64,000 bases of DNA from Nocardiopsis ganjiahuensis DSM 45031. GTDB taxonomy: Bacteria > Actinomycetota > Actinomycetes > Streptosporangiales > Streptosporangiaceae. The translations under genes and the position numbers were made by a program. Each line of letters opens with the position of its first letter. Position 1 is the first letter of the stretch. Under the pieces are notes generated by a model, which was not told the DNA's origin, made no database searches, and saw only the letters and a program-made list of their open reading frames with translations. The stretch is taken from positions 310,001 through 374,000 of the forward strand of contig NZ_ANBA01000002.1 of NCBI RefSeq assembly GCF_000341085.1, written 5' to 3'. Positions 46,071 through 53,683 of this stretch are shown here, in pieces.

Positions 46071-46577
46071 GTGACCACCTTCCGCTACGGGCTCCACGCC
46101 GTTGACGAGACCTTCTTCGAGACCGCGCCCATGCGCTGGCGCGTGGGCCTGGAACTCGCGGCGTCCCCCGACGAGGTCTGGGCGGGTCTCACCTCACCGC
46201 GTCCGCTGTCCTGGTGCCGGGCGCTCCCCGAGGTGTCCTACACCACCGAGGCGCCCTACGGCGTGGGCACCACCCGCGAGGCGAACGTGCTCGGCACGTA
46301 CCGGATGCGCGAGAGGTTCTTCCGCTGGGACGAGGCCGAACGGCGCAAGTCCTTCCACGCCGACGCGGCCAACCTCCCGGTGTTCAACTCCTTCGCCGAG
46401 GACTACCACGTGGTCCCCTTCGACGGCGGCAGCAAGCTCGTGTGGTCGTTCGCCTTCTCCCCCTGGAAGGGCCTGGACAGCGCCATGCAGCTGGGCCGGC
46501 CCCTCGCCGAGTCCCTGCTCGCCTCCCTGATCAAGGACACCCGAAACCACTTCGGCCCCCTGACCGAAGTCCGGTGA
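46071..46577 (+). CDS. SRPBCC (START-like) family protein
   Basis: A 168-residue protein with the polyketide-cyclase/SRPBCC fold: WRVGLELAASPDEVWAGLTSPRPLSWCRALP at the start of the fold, GVGTTREANVLGTYRMRERFF in the central sheet, and the long C-terminal helix LAESLLASLIKDTRNHF. Such proteins bind hydrophobic ligands in a helix-grip cavity; ligand unknown. GTG 46071 follows AGGA; longer in-frame starts overlap the terminator and upstream gene and are rejected. An aldo/keto reductase gene follows after 111 bases. Confidence 0.82.
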   Translation: MTTFRYGLHAVDETFFETAPMRWRVGLELAASPDEVWAGLTSPRPLSWCRALPEVSYTTEAPYGVGTTREANVLGTYRMRERFFRWDEAERRKSFHADAANLPVFNSFAEDYHVVPFDGGSKLVWSFAFSPWKGLDSAMQLGRPLAESLLASLIKDTRNHFGPLTEVR

Positions 46578-46688
46578 CCCTTCACCCGGAGCCAGGCGCC
46601 GGTTAGGCTCGGTCGCGGTTTCGGAGCCGCCCCTCGGCACCCCGTCCACACCACCGACACCACACACCCCTCGGCGGAGGCAGAGCAC

Positions 46689-47660
46689 ATGGAGTACGTC
46701 AAGCTGGGCCGGACCGGCCTGGACGTCTCGCGCGTCGCCCTCGGCTGTATGAGCTACGGCGACCCCGGACGGGGACGCCACGACTGGAGCCTCGACGAGG
46801 AGACCAGCAGGCCGTTCATCCGGCAGGCCCTCGACGCGGGAATCAACTTCTTCGACACCGCCAACGCCTACTCGGACGGCCACAGCGAGGAGATCGTCGG
46901 CCGCGCGCTGGCCGACTACGCCGACCGCGACGAGATCGTCCTCGCCACCAAGGTGTTCATGCCGATGCGCCCGGGCCGTCCCAACGGCGGCGGGCTCTCA
47001 CGCAAGAACATCATGGCGGAGATCGACCACAGCCTGCGGCGGCTGGGCACCGACTACGTGGACCTCTACCAGATCCACCGCTTCGACCCCACCACTCCGC
47101 TGGAGGAGACCGTCGAGGCCCTGCACGACGTGGTGAAGGCGGGCAAGGCCCGCTACGTGGGCGCCTCCTCGATGTACGCCTGGCAGTTCGCCAAGGCCCT
47201 GCGTGTGGCCGACGTCAACGGCTGGACCCGGTTCTCCACCATGCAGAACCACTACAACCTGCTCTACCGCGAGGAGGAGCGGGAGATGCTGCCGCTGTGC
47301 GCGGACGAGGGCATCGGGGTGATCCCGTGGAGCCCGCTCGCCCGCGGTCTGCTGACCCGCGAGTGGGGCACCGAGACCACCCGGACCAGGGGCGACGTGT
47401 TCGGCGGCACGCTGTACCGCGACGAGGACCGCCCGATCGTGGACGCCGTGGGCCGGATCGCCGAGAAGCGCGGTGTCCCGCGGGCCCGGGTCGCCCTGGC
47501 CTGGGTGTCCCGCAACCCCGCGGTGACCTCGCCCATCATCGGTGCCACCGAGCCACGGCACCTCACCGACGCGGTGGAGTCCCTGGACGTCGAGCTGACC
47601 GACGACGAGGCCGCCGAGCTGGAGCAGCACTACACGCCCCGCCCCGTGGTCGGCCTCTGA
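46689..47660 (+). CDS. Aldo/keto reductase
   Basis: A 323-residue NADPH-dependent oxidoreductase. The (beta/alpha)8 barrel begins MEYVKLGRTGLDVSRVALGCMSYGDPG. Catalytic Asp/Tyr are in NFFDTANAYSDGHSEEIVGRAL and the Lys in EIVLATKVFMP, and VDLYQIHRFDP supplies the catalytic His. The NADPH-binding C-terminus is SPIIGATEPRHLTDAVESL. It resembles the YajO/IolS-type AKR group that reduces carbonyls of varied substrates. ATG 46689 is preceded by GGCGGAGGCAGAG. Confidence 0.93.
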   Translation: MEYVKLGRTGLDVSRVALGCMSYGDPGRGRHDWSLDEETSRPFIRQALDAGINFFDTANAYSDGHSEEIVGRALADYADRDEIVLATKVFMPMRPGRPNGGGLSRKNIMAEIDHSLRRLGTDYVDLYQIHRFDPTTPLEETVEALHDVVKAGKARYVGASSMYAWQFAKALRVADVNGWTRFSTMQNHYNLLYREEEREMLPLCADEGIGVIPWSPLARGLLTREWGTETTRTRGDVFGGTLYRDEDRPIVDAVGRIAEKRGVPRARVALAWVSRNPAVTSPIIGATEPRHLTDAVESLDVELTDDEAAELEQHYTPRPVVGL

Positions 47661-47698
47661 GGACCCCCGGGCCGCCGCCGACGGGCATCATCGTCCCC

Positions 47699-48475
47699 AT
47701 GAACGACTTCTTCCCGGGCGGGGACGCCGAGGACGACCTGGGGCATCCGGTCCGGCTGGACTCCCCGCCGGCCCGGGTGGTGTGCCTGGTGCCCTCGATC
47801 ACCGAGGCGATCGCGCACACCGCGCCCGAGGCGCTGGTCGGCGCGACCGAGTGGTGCACCCACCCGCCCGGCCTCGCGGTGGAGCGGCTGCGCGGCACCA
47901 AGAACCCGCACGTGCGGCGGATCGTCGAGCTCGCCCCGGACCTGGTGGTGGCCAACCGGGAGGAGAACCGGGAACGGCACGTCCTCCAGCTGCGCGAAGC
48001 CGGGATCCCGGTGTGGGTGACCGACATCCGCACCGTGCCGGGGGCCCTCGCCTCGCTGCGCCGGCTGCTCCGCGTGCTGGCCCCCGGCTCCTCCCCCGCG
48101 TGGCTGGCCGAGGCCGACGCCGTGTGGGCCGCCCCGCCCCCGCTGCGGCGGGTGCGGGTGGCGGTTCCGATCTGGCGGAACCCGTGGATGTTCGTGGGCG
48201 CCGACACCTTCGCCCACGACCTGCTCGCCCGGCTGGGCGCGGAGAACGTGTTCGCCGACCGCGAGGGGCGCTACCCCTCGGCCGAACCCGAGGACGCGAC
48301 CGCGGCCGACCTGGTGGTCCTGCCCGACGAGCCCTACGCGTTCGGCCCCGAGGACGGGCCGGAGGCCTTCGGCCCGCCCTCGGTCCCCGTGTCCGGCCGC
48401 GACCTGACCTGGTACGGCCCCTCCCTGGTCGGCGCCCGTCACCGGCTGTCCCAGGCTCTGGTCAGCGGTTCCTGA
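47699..48475 (+). CDS. Helical-backbone metal receptor (BtuF-like) protein without signal peptide
   Basis: A 258-residue protein of the TroA/BtuF superfamily: ARVVCLVPSITEAIAHTAPEALVGATEWCTHPP, GTKNPHVRRIVELAPDLVVANREENR, and WMFVGADTFAHDLLARLGAENVFAD. Family members bind cobalamin, siderophores or metals outside the cell, but this one starts MNDFFPGGDAEDDLG with no signal or lipobox, so it is probably cytoplasmic. No transporter genes are adjacent. The gene overlaps the convergent DUF2812-like gene tail to tail by 14 bases. Confidence 0.82.
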   Translation: MNDFFPGGDAEDDLGHPVRLDSPPARVVCLVPSITEAIAHTAPEALVGATEWCTHPPGLAVERLRGTKNPHVRRIVELAPDLVVANREENRERHVLQLREAGIPVWVTDIRTVPGALASLRRLLRVLAPGSSPAWLAEADAVWAAPPPLRRVRVAVPIWRNPWMFVGADTFAHDLLARLGAENVFADREGRYPSAEPEDATAADLVVLPDEPYAFGPEDGPEAFGPPSVPVSGRDLTWYGPSLVGARHRLSQALVSGS

Positions 48476-49193
48476 GCCGTGCGAACAGCTTGAAGAAGAG
48501 CCACACCACGACGGTCATGGCGCCCAGGCCGACGCCCGCGCCCACCAGCGCGCCCAGCAGGGTGGCCGCCCGGTCCGCGTTGTCGCCGTCCCAGAGGGTC
48601 CGCCCCAGGCTGAGCAGCGCGAGGACCCCGACCACCAGGGAGAAAGCGGTCACCACCAGGCCGGGGACCCCCCAGAAGAAACGCTTCCGGGCGGGCGCGG
48701 GGCGCTCGGCCAGCTCCGCCTCCGGGCCGACCAGCGCGGCCCGCGCCCGCTTGAAGTAGGCGTGGGTGAAGTAGTGGCCGCACGGCTCCCACCCCTCGGG
48801 AGCCAGCCGCTCCGCCATCCGGGCCCGTTCCCTCCTCCCGAGCGCGGACTCCTGCCGGTACTCCCAGGCCTGCGGGCTCTCGTCCCGGTGACTGACGAAC
48901 CGGCCCTGCCGGTCCACCAGGTCGATCTCCCAGCCCTGGGCGCCCATCTCGTTCATCCGGGCGGGAGCCTCGAAGGCGTCCGCTCCCCAGACCAGGGCCT
49001 CGCCCCCGGGCCCGGACCCGCCGCCGCCTCCGGTGAGGTCGTCGGCGAACTCGGCGACCGGCCCGAACTCCTCCTCCGGGTCGGCGTCTCCCTCGGCCAC
49101 GAACGCAGCCAGGTCGTTCACCGTCTCCCGGATCCGTTCCTCCGCGACCTCCCGCTCACGCAGCAGGGTCTCCAGCTCGTCCAGGTAACTCAT
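48462..49193 (-). CDS. HAAS/DUF2812-like membrane protein, PadR partner
   Basis: A 243-residue protein. The N-terminal ~55 residues (YLDELETLLREREVAEERIRETVNDLAAF and EEEFGPVAEFADDL) look like a HAAS signalling domain. The middle (APARMNEMGAQGWEIDLVDRQGRFVSHRD) resembles DUF2812, and two membrane helices end the protein (VPGLVVTAFSLVVGVLALLSL and LGALVGAGVGLGAMTVVVWLFF). Its ATG overlaps the padR stop by four bases, the usual PadR-HAAS pairing in which the regulator controls a membrane protein. Role unknown. Confidence 0.72.
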   Translation of the reverse strand: MSYLDELETLLREREVAEERIRETVNDLAAFVAEGDADPEEEFGPVAEFADDLTGGGGGSGPGGEALVWGADAFEAPARMNEMGAQGWEIDLVDRQGRFVSHRDESPQAWEYRQESALGRRERARMAERLAPEGWEPCGHYFTHAYFKRARAALVGPEAELAERPAPARKRFFWGVPGLVVTAFSLVVGVLALLSLGRTLWDGDNADRAATLLGALVGAGVGLGAMTVVVWLFFKLFARLRNR

Positions 49194-49522
49194 CGGATTC
49201 CGCCCTTCCGCAGGACCTCGCGTACCGATCCGTCGAACTCCAGCCAGGCGGCGCCCTGCTCGGCCAGGACCGCACGGCCCTCGTCGGTCAGTTGGTAGTA
49301 GCGCCGTCCGGGCCCCTTCTCCGCCGCGCGGAACTCCGCGACGACCAGGCCCGCCTCCTCCAGCCGGTTGAGCACCGGGTAGAGGGTGCCGCCCTTGATC
49401 CTGCCGAACCCGGCCTCGTCCAGCCTGGCCGCCAGGGCGTAGCCGTAGCTCTCGCCCTCGGTGAGCCCGGCCAGTACCAGGAGGTCGAGGACCCCCTTCA
49501 ACCAGCTCGATCGTCGATCCAC
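49190..49522 (-). CDS. PadR family transcriptional regulator
   Basis: A 110-residue minimal PadR: WLKGVLDLLVLAGLTEGESYGYALAARLDEAGF, GGTLYPVLNRLEEAGLVV and GRRYYQLTDEGRAVLAEQG. GTG 49522 follows GAAGGAGA, which overlaps the end of the CPBP gene 11 bases upstream. It is central in a CPBP-padR-HAAS operon. The 25-base inverted repeat at 50290-50314 in front of the CPBP gene is its likely operator. Confidence 0.92.
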   Translation of the reverse strand: MDRRSSWLKGVLDLLVLAGLTEGESYGYALAARLDEAGFGRIKGGTLYPVLNRLEEAGLVVAEFRAAEKGPGRRYYQLTDEGRAVLAEQGAAWLEFDGSVREVLRKGGIR

Positions 49523-49533
49523 GTGTTTCTCCT

Positions 49534-50271
49534 TCAGGCCGCGGTGGCCACGGGGGCGGACGCCTTCTCGGCGCCCCTGGGCTTGGGCGAGAGCAGGAAG
49601 CCGCGCAGGTCGACCGCGGCGTGCGCGATGATCGGCAGCAGCAGACTTCCGGTGCTCAGGTACAGAAAGGTCAGTGCGAGCCCGGCGACACCGACCCCGG
49701 CCATCGCCCTCGGCCCCTGGTACAGGTGGGCGAGGGTGAAGACCGCGAGGCTGAGCCCGGCCGCCGCGACGACCGGCAGCCCGAGGGAGACGCCCACGGC
49801 GATGAACAGGCCGCGGAAGACGATCTCCTCGCAGATCCCGGCGGTCACCGAGGCTCCGGCGGCGTAACCGCGCTCACGCCGGTTCCTGGGGCGCAGGTCC
49901 TCCAGGATCCTGGGGGAGATCCCGTACTTCACGGCCAGGAGGGCGAGTACCGCGCCCGCGACACCCAGACCGACGAGGACCCCGGCCAGGGTCTCCCAGT
50001 CACCGTCGAAGCTCAGTCCCACGTGGGCCCAGGTGACCTGGGGCGACATCAGGACGGCCACCAGCACGAGACCGGCCATGAGCCAGGAGCCGACCATCCC
50101 CCAGCCGAAGAACCGGGTGTAGGCGTTCGGGTCGACGTCGCGGTCGCGCTTCATGCGTTCGAACCAGGCCTTGCCCCACCGGGGCTCGCACAGAACCAGG
50201 TAGGCGACCAGCACCAGGGTGACGGCCAGGGCCGGGGCGGAGAAGGCGGGGACTGAGAGCTCGGGGGGCAT
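49534..50271 (-). CDS. CPBP (CAAX/Abi-type) intramembrane protease family protein
   Basis: A 245-residue membrane protein with about seven helices. The family motifs are present: EE-x3-R in TAGICEEIVFRGLFIAVG, FTLAHLYQGPRAM (His), and LLPIIAHAAVDLRGFLL (His-x3-Asp). Members act as intramembrane glutamic endopeptidases or bacteriocin-immunity proteins. ATG 50271 has AAGGAGA six bases upstream; the in-frame ATG 50286 starts within that Shine-Dalgarno region and is less likely. First gene of the operon with padR. Confidence 0.88.
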   Translation of the reverse strand: MPPELSVPAFSAPALAVTLVLVAYLVLCEPRWGKAWFERMKRDRDVDPNAYTRFFGWGMVGSWLMAGLVLVAVLMSPQVTWAHVGLSFDGDWETLAGVLVGLGVAGAVLALLAVKYGISPRILEDLRPRNRRERGYAAGASVTAGICEEIVFRGLFIAVGVSLGLPVVAAAGLSLAVFTLAHLYQGPRAMAGVGVAGLALTFLYLSTGSLLLPIIAHAAVDLRGFLLSPKPRGAEKASAPVATAA

Positions 50272-50289
50272 CGGTGTCTCCTTCATCGG

Positions 50290-50314
50290 TTGCTCTACCT
50301 AGACGGTAAAGCAA
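50290..50314 (-). promoter_or_regulatory. Inverted-repeat operator before the CPBP-padR operon
   Basis: TTGCTCTACC-tagac-GGTAAAGCAA: 10-base arms with one mismatch. On the minus strand TTGTAA, 17 bases, TACCGT just upstream forms a plausible promoter, with CTAGGT/CTTAGGT repeats between. It lies right before the start codon, as expected for PadR repression. Confidence 0.6.
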
Positions 50315-50325
50315 CCTAGTTAGGA

Positions 50326-51540
50326 TTACAACCTAAGTAGCCGTGCGACTCCCTCTCTCGCCTCTCCCCTGCGGCCGAACCTCCGCCCGAACACGGCCAC
50401 CGCGGCCAACCCGCCGGCCCCCGCCAGGGCCACCACCAGGTGCGGGGGCACGAACTCCGCGACCGCCCCGGCCAGGGCGAACCCCAGGCCCTGCGTGATC
50501 ATCAGTCCCGCCGAACCCAGTGAGAACACCCGCCCGCGCATCTTCTCCGGGGTCGCCTCCAACAACAGTGCGTCCAGAGCCAGCGTGTACCCGTAGCCGA
50601 GCGCACCCACCGCCAGCGCGGCCACCGCGAGCACCGGGCCCGGATCCGACACGAACAGCAGGGACGGCACGAAGGTGAAGCAGGCCAGCGGCAGCATCCA
50701 GCGCCGCCGCTGCCCGGCCGTCAGCAGCGCCCCCGCCAACAGCTCACCCACCACCGTGCCGACCGGGCCGGCGGTCAGCAGCATCGCCACCACCATGGGG
50801 CCGCCGCCCATCCCCGCCGCCAGCGGGGCGGCCAACGCCTCCGACCACACGAAAAGCGAGGCGGGCACCCAGCTGAGCAGGAAGACCGACCGGAGCCGGG
50901 GCAACCGGAAGGCCTCACGCACCCCGCCCAACGAGGAACCGACCAGCCCGCCGGCGACCTCCCTCCCCGGCCTCGCCCGGGTACCCAGGCCCACCAGCAG
51001 GGCGGATCCGGCCATCAGGGAGGCGGCCACCAGCAGCGCCACCGTCGGGGAGGTGGCCAGCATCAGCACGCCGCCGAAGGAGAACCCCGCGATCTGCGCG
51101 GTCTGCGCGGCCATCCGCATCAGCGAGCGCCCCAGCGGAAAACCACCCCGGTCCAACACGTCCGCGAGCGCGGCCGAGCGCGCGCCCGAGTACACCGGAG
51201 CGACCGTGCCGCTCACCACCAGCAGCACCAGCATGACCGGCACCGGTGTGCCCGGAACCGCCATGCACGCCATCACCGCCCCGCTCAGCAGCTGCGCCAG
51301 CACCATGACCCGGCGCGCGGGGAAACGATCAGCCACCGACGACAGCAGCGAAGCCCCGACCAGGTGCGGAAGGAAGCCCAGGGCGAAGGCCAGCGCCGAC
51401 AGCAGCGGCGAGCCGGTCCGCTCGAAGATCAGCACCGAAAGGGTGATCTGGACCGCGACCAGCGCCAGGATCGACAGGACCTCCGCGAGGAAGAGGACAC
51501 GGAACTCGGGTACGGACAGCACCCGGCGAAAAGAGGACAT
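50326..51540 (-). CDS. MFS transporter, exporter type
   Basis: A 404-residue protein with twelve hydrophobic segments, starting MSSFRRVLSVPEFRVLFLAEVLS. The motif-A loop is SSVADRFPARRVMVLAQ, and the second-half PEKMRGRVFSLGSAGLM is typical of MFS_3 drug exporters. ATG 51540 is preferred to longer in-frame starts that run into the divergent promoter. It is divergent from an ArsR-type regulator with a palindrome between, the normal layout of a regulator and its export pump. Confidence 0.9.
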   Translation of the reverse strand: MSSFRRVLSVPEFRVLFLAEVLSILALVAVQITLSVLIFERTGSPLLSALAFALGFLPHLVGASLLSSVADRFPARRVMVLAQLLSGAVMACMAVPGTPVPVMLVLLVVSGTVAPVYSGARSAALADVLDRGGFPLGRSLMRMAAQTAQIAGFSFGGVLMLATSPTVALLVAASLMAGSALLVGLGTRARPGREVAGGLVGSSLGGVREAFRLPRLRSVFLLSWVPASLFVWSEALAAPLAAGMGGGPMVVAMLLTAGPVGTVVGELLAGALLTAGQRRRWMLPLACFTFVPSLLFVSDPGPVLAVAALAVGALGYGYTLALDALLLEATPEKMRGRVFSLGSAGLMITQGLGFALAGAVAEFVPPHLVVALAGAGGLAAVAVFGRRFGRRGEAREGVARLLRL

Positions 51541-51577
51541 GGCGCCCACTCTGGGCCTGCCGCCCGTGCGGCTCAAC

Positions 51578-51599
51578 GGATTCGGATATCTTCGAATCC
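51578..51599. promoter_or_regulatory. Palindromic operator between the MFS and ArsR genes
   Basis: GGATTCG-gatatctt-CGAATCC: perfect 7-base arms with an AT-rich centre, 38 bases before the MFS start and 18 before the ArsR start. Confidence 0.6.
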
Positions 51600-51617
51600 T
51601 CCTGAAAGGTGGACGGA

Positions 51618-52616
51618 ATGCCAGGCCAGGTGGTCTTCGCACGCGAGGACCTGATGCGCTGCCGGTTCGCCGTCTCCCCGCTGTGGGAGACCCTCGCCGC
51701 CGTGCACACCCTGTTCGAACCGCACCGGCAGAGCTTCCACCTGCCGTGGGTCCGCACCGCCCGGCTGCCCGAGCACGTCGACCTCTCCCCGCTCCGGCTC
51801 CTGCTCCCCCGCCCGGGATACGTGCCGGACTTCCTCACTCCCCCGCCGGATTCGCCGCTGACCAGCTTCGAGGACGGGATCGCCCGGCTGCGGTCCGCTC
51901 CGGCCGACCGCGTGGAGCACGAGCTGCGCCTGAGCCTGCTCGCCCCGCACCGCGGTCTCCCACCGGCGACCACGGAACCGTTCCTCGCCGACCCCGCCGC
52001 CACCCGCGACACCTTGGCCGACCTGCTCACCACCTGCTGGACACACCTGGTCCGCCCCCACTGGCCCCGCCTCCAGGCCCTGCTGGACGCCGACATCTCC
52101 CTGCGTTCGCGCGTCCTCGCCCTCGAGGGCCTGGAAGCGCTTCTGACGGGCCTGGACGACCGCCTGCGCTGGAAGGGCGACACCCTGAACGTGGCGGGCC
52201 CCTCCGCCCCCGAGAGGCTCCACCTGGGCCACCGGGGCCTGGTCCTGATGCCGAGCGCCTTCATCTGGCCGGAGCTGATCCTCATCAGCGAGGAACCCTG
52301 GCAACCGACCCTGGTCTACCCGGTCCGGGGCGTGGGCGACCTGTGGGCGGCTCCGGGCAGCCCGCCCGAGGCCCTCGCCGGGGTGGTGGGCCGCACCCGG
52401 GCCCGGATCCTGATCCACCTCACCGAACCGGAGACCACTCACGACCTGGCCATCCGCCTCGGCCTCGCCCGGGCCACCGTCTCCACCAACCTGATCGCGC
52501 TGAGGGACGCAGGCCTCCTGGAGTCCTGGCGCGTGGGCCGCCAGGTCCTCTACGCCCGCTCGCCGCTGGGAAACGCCCTCACCGCACAGGGACAGCGGCG
52601 CTCCGGGAATTCGTGA
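51618..52616 (+). CDS. ArsR-type winged-helix regulator with large N-terminal domain
   Basis: A 332-residue protein. Residues 1-~240 form a domain found in actinobacterial ArsR-like proteins (FAREDLMRCRFAVSPLWETLAAVHTLFEP, then LMPSAFIWPELILISEEP). The winged helix is at the C-terminus (~255-325): VVGRTRARILIHLTEPETTHDLAIRLGLARATVSTNLIALRDAGLLESWRVGRQVLYARSPLG. No metal-binding cysteine motif is seen in it. ATG 51618 follows AAAGGTGG. It probably represses the divergent MFS exporter and itself; the inducer is unknown. Confidence 0.88.
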   Translation: MPGQVVFAREDLMRCRFAVSPLWETLAAVHTLFEPHRQSFHLPWVRTARLPEHVDLSPLRLLLPRPGYVPDFLTPPPDSPLTSFEDGIARLRSAPADRVEHELRLSLLAPHRGLPPATTEPFLADPAATRDTLADLLTTCWTHLVRPHWPRLQALLDADISLRSRVLALEGLEALLTGLDDRLRWKGDTLNVAGPSAPERLHLGHRGLVLMPSAFIWPELILISEEPWQPTLVYPVRGVGDLWAAPGSPPEALAGVVGRTRARILIHLTEPETTHDLAIRLGLARATVSTNLIALRDAGLLESWRVGRQVLYARSPLGNALTAQGQRRSGNS

Positions 52617-52644
52617 GGGGATGTCTCCCCAGCCCGGGTCAGTC

Positions 52645-52711
52645 GACCCCGCACATGACAAAGCGCCCCGCGGCGAGAAGGACGAAATCCCCCACACCAC
52701 AAGGGCGCGTC
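52645..52711. repeat. Hairpin repeat element E1
   Basis: Starts GACCCCGCACATGACAAAGC and ends GGGCGCGTC; outer pair GCGCCC/GGGCGC and inner GGA-CGAAA-TCC. About 80% alike to element E2. Confidence 0.6.
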
Positions 52712-52765
52712 ACACAAACACCATTCCTCACCACAGGGACCTGAACCACAGATCACCCTTTCACC

Positions 52766-52829
52766 GACCCCGCACACGACAAAGCGCCCCGGAGGAAGGG
52801 GACGAAGCCCCACACCTCAGGGGCGCGTC
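52766..52829. repeat. Hairpin repeat element E2
   Basis: Starts GACCCCGCACACGACAAAGC and ends GGGCGCGTC; outer pair GCGCCCC/GGGGCGC and inner GGGG-ACGAAG-CCCC. Related to E1 and, in its core GGACGAAG, to the two long units that follow. Confidence 0.6.
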
Positions 52830-52837
52830 GGATGCGA

Positions 52838-53014
52838 GCGCCCATCGGGGGTCTGGGGGTCGCCCCCCAGAGGGCACAACGAAGGCGACCCGGCGAGCGC
52901 GTTCACGCGCGAGCAGGGCCGCCTGAGAGCTTCGGGGGGCCGGGGGGTCGTCCCCCCGAAAACAGGAACGGACCGCGGCGAGGAGGACGAAGTCCCCCGA
53001 GCAGCGGCCCGTTT
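52838..53014. repeat. Tandem 177-base unit, copy 1
   Basis: Nearly identical to the next 179 bases. Each unit carries three hairpins: TCTGGGGG-tcg-CCCCCCAGA, GGGGGG-tcgt-CCCCCC, and an outer ACGGaCCGC/GCGGcCCGT stem around GGAC-gaa-GTCC. No protein is recognised in it. Confidence 0.8.
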
Positions 53015-53193
53015 GCGCCCATCGGGGGTCTGGAGGTCGCCCCCCAGAGGGCACAACGAAGGCGACCCGGCGAGCGCGTTCACGCGCGAGCAGGGCCGCC
53101 TGAGAGCTTCGGGGGGGGCCGGGGGGTCGTCCCCCCGAAAACAGGAACGGACCGCGGCGAGGAGGACGAAGTCCCCCGAGCAGCGGCCCGTTT
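53015..53193. repeat. Tandem 179-base unit, copy 2
   Basis: Second copy; differs from copy 1 mainly by two extra G in a G-run and a few substitutions. It ends five bases from the tmRNA 3' end, so its last hairpin probably terminates tmRNA transcription (minus strand). Confidence 0.8.
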
Positions 53194-53197
53194 CTCG

Positions 53198-53566
53198 TGG
53201 AGGTGGCGGGAATCGAACCCGCGTCCTTCAGCACCGAGCCAGGGCTTCTCCGGGTGCAGTCTGTAGTGTCGTTCTGCTCGGCCTCAGCGCTTGTACAGAC
53301 ACATCGCTGACAGGCCCAGCCACGAAAATGTCCCGCTCAGACCCCGTGGCCTGATCTGAGCAGTGAGTCATCTAAATGGTGCCGGATCCCGAGCCGATGA
53401 CGAGCCCGGACCGACAGAGTCACAATCGCTTAAGCAGCGAGAGCGAACTCAGTGCGCTTGGAATTGGCACTTGAATTTATGCGAATGCAGGATTAACGAG
53501 GTCACAAACACAACCCTCGACCCGCTTCCCCTGGAACGACTACCGAAGTCGAAACCGATCACCCCC
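53198..53566 (-). ncRNA. ssrA: tmRNA (transfer-messenger RNA)
   Basis: The 5' end GGGGGTGATCGGTTTCGAC and the 3' end GGGTTCGATTCCCGCCACCTCC(A) form the tRNA-like half; acceptor stem GGGGGTG pairs with CACCTCC with one G-U pair. The CCA end is not encoded. The proteolysis tag reads ANSKRTEFALAA followed by TAA (53430-53468 on the minus strand). It rescues stalled ribosomes together with SmpB, whose gene is 2.4 kb away. Confidence 0.97.
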
Positions 53567-53646
53567 TGTGAAGTTGTCAAGACCACCTGTCACCCGAGGG
53601 CTCCGGGAGGCCGACATGCGAGTGAACGAGCACTCGCGTGTTCGTC

Positions 53647-53676
53647 ACTCTACCTGTTGAACAGTGCGGGGTCCAA
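53647..53676 (-). promoter_or_regulatory. Promoter of ssrA
   Basis: Minus strand TTGGAC (53671-53676), 18-base spacer, TAGAGT (53647-53652); implies a ~75-base 5' leader removed by RNase P. Confidence 0.65.
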
Positions 53677-53683
53677 GTAGATT

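Noticed and set aside
52761-53234. Minus-strand frames with repeated peptide text across the tandem units
   Set aside because: They simply translate the duplicated hairpin DNA and run into tmRNA; no ribosome-binding site or domain supports them.
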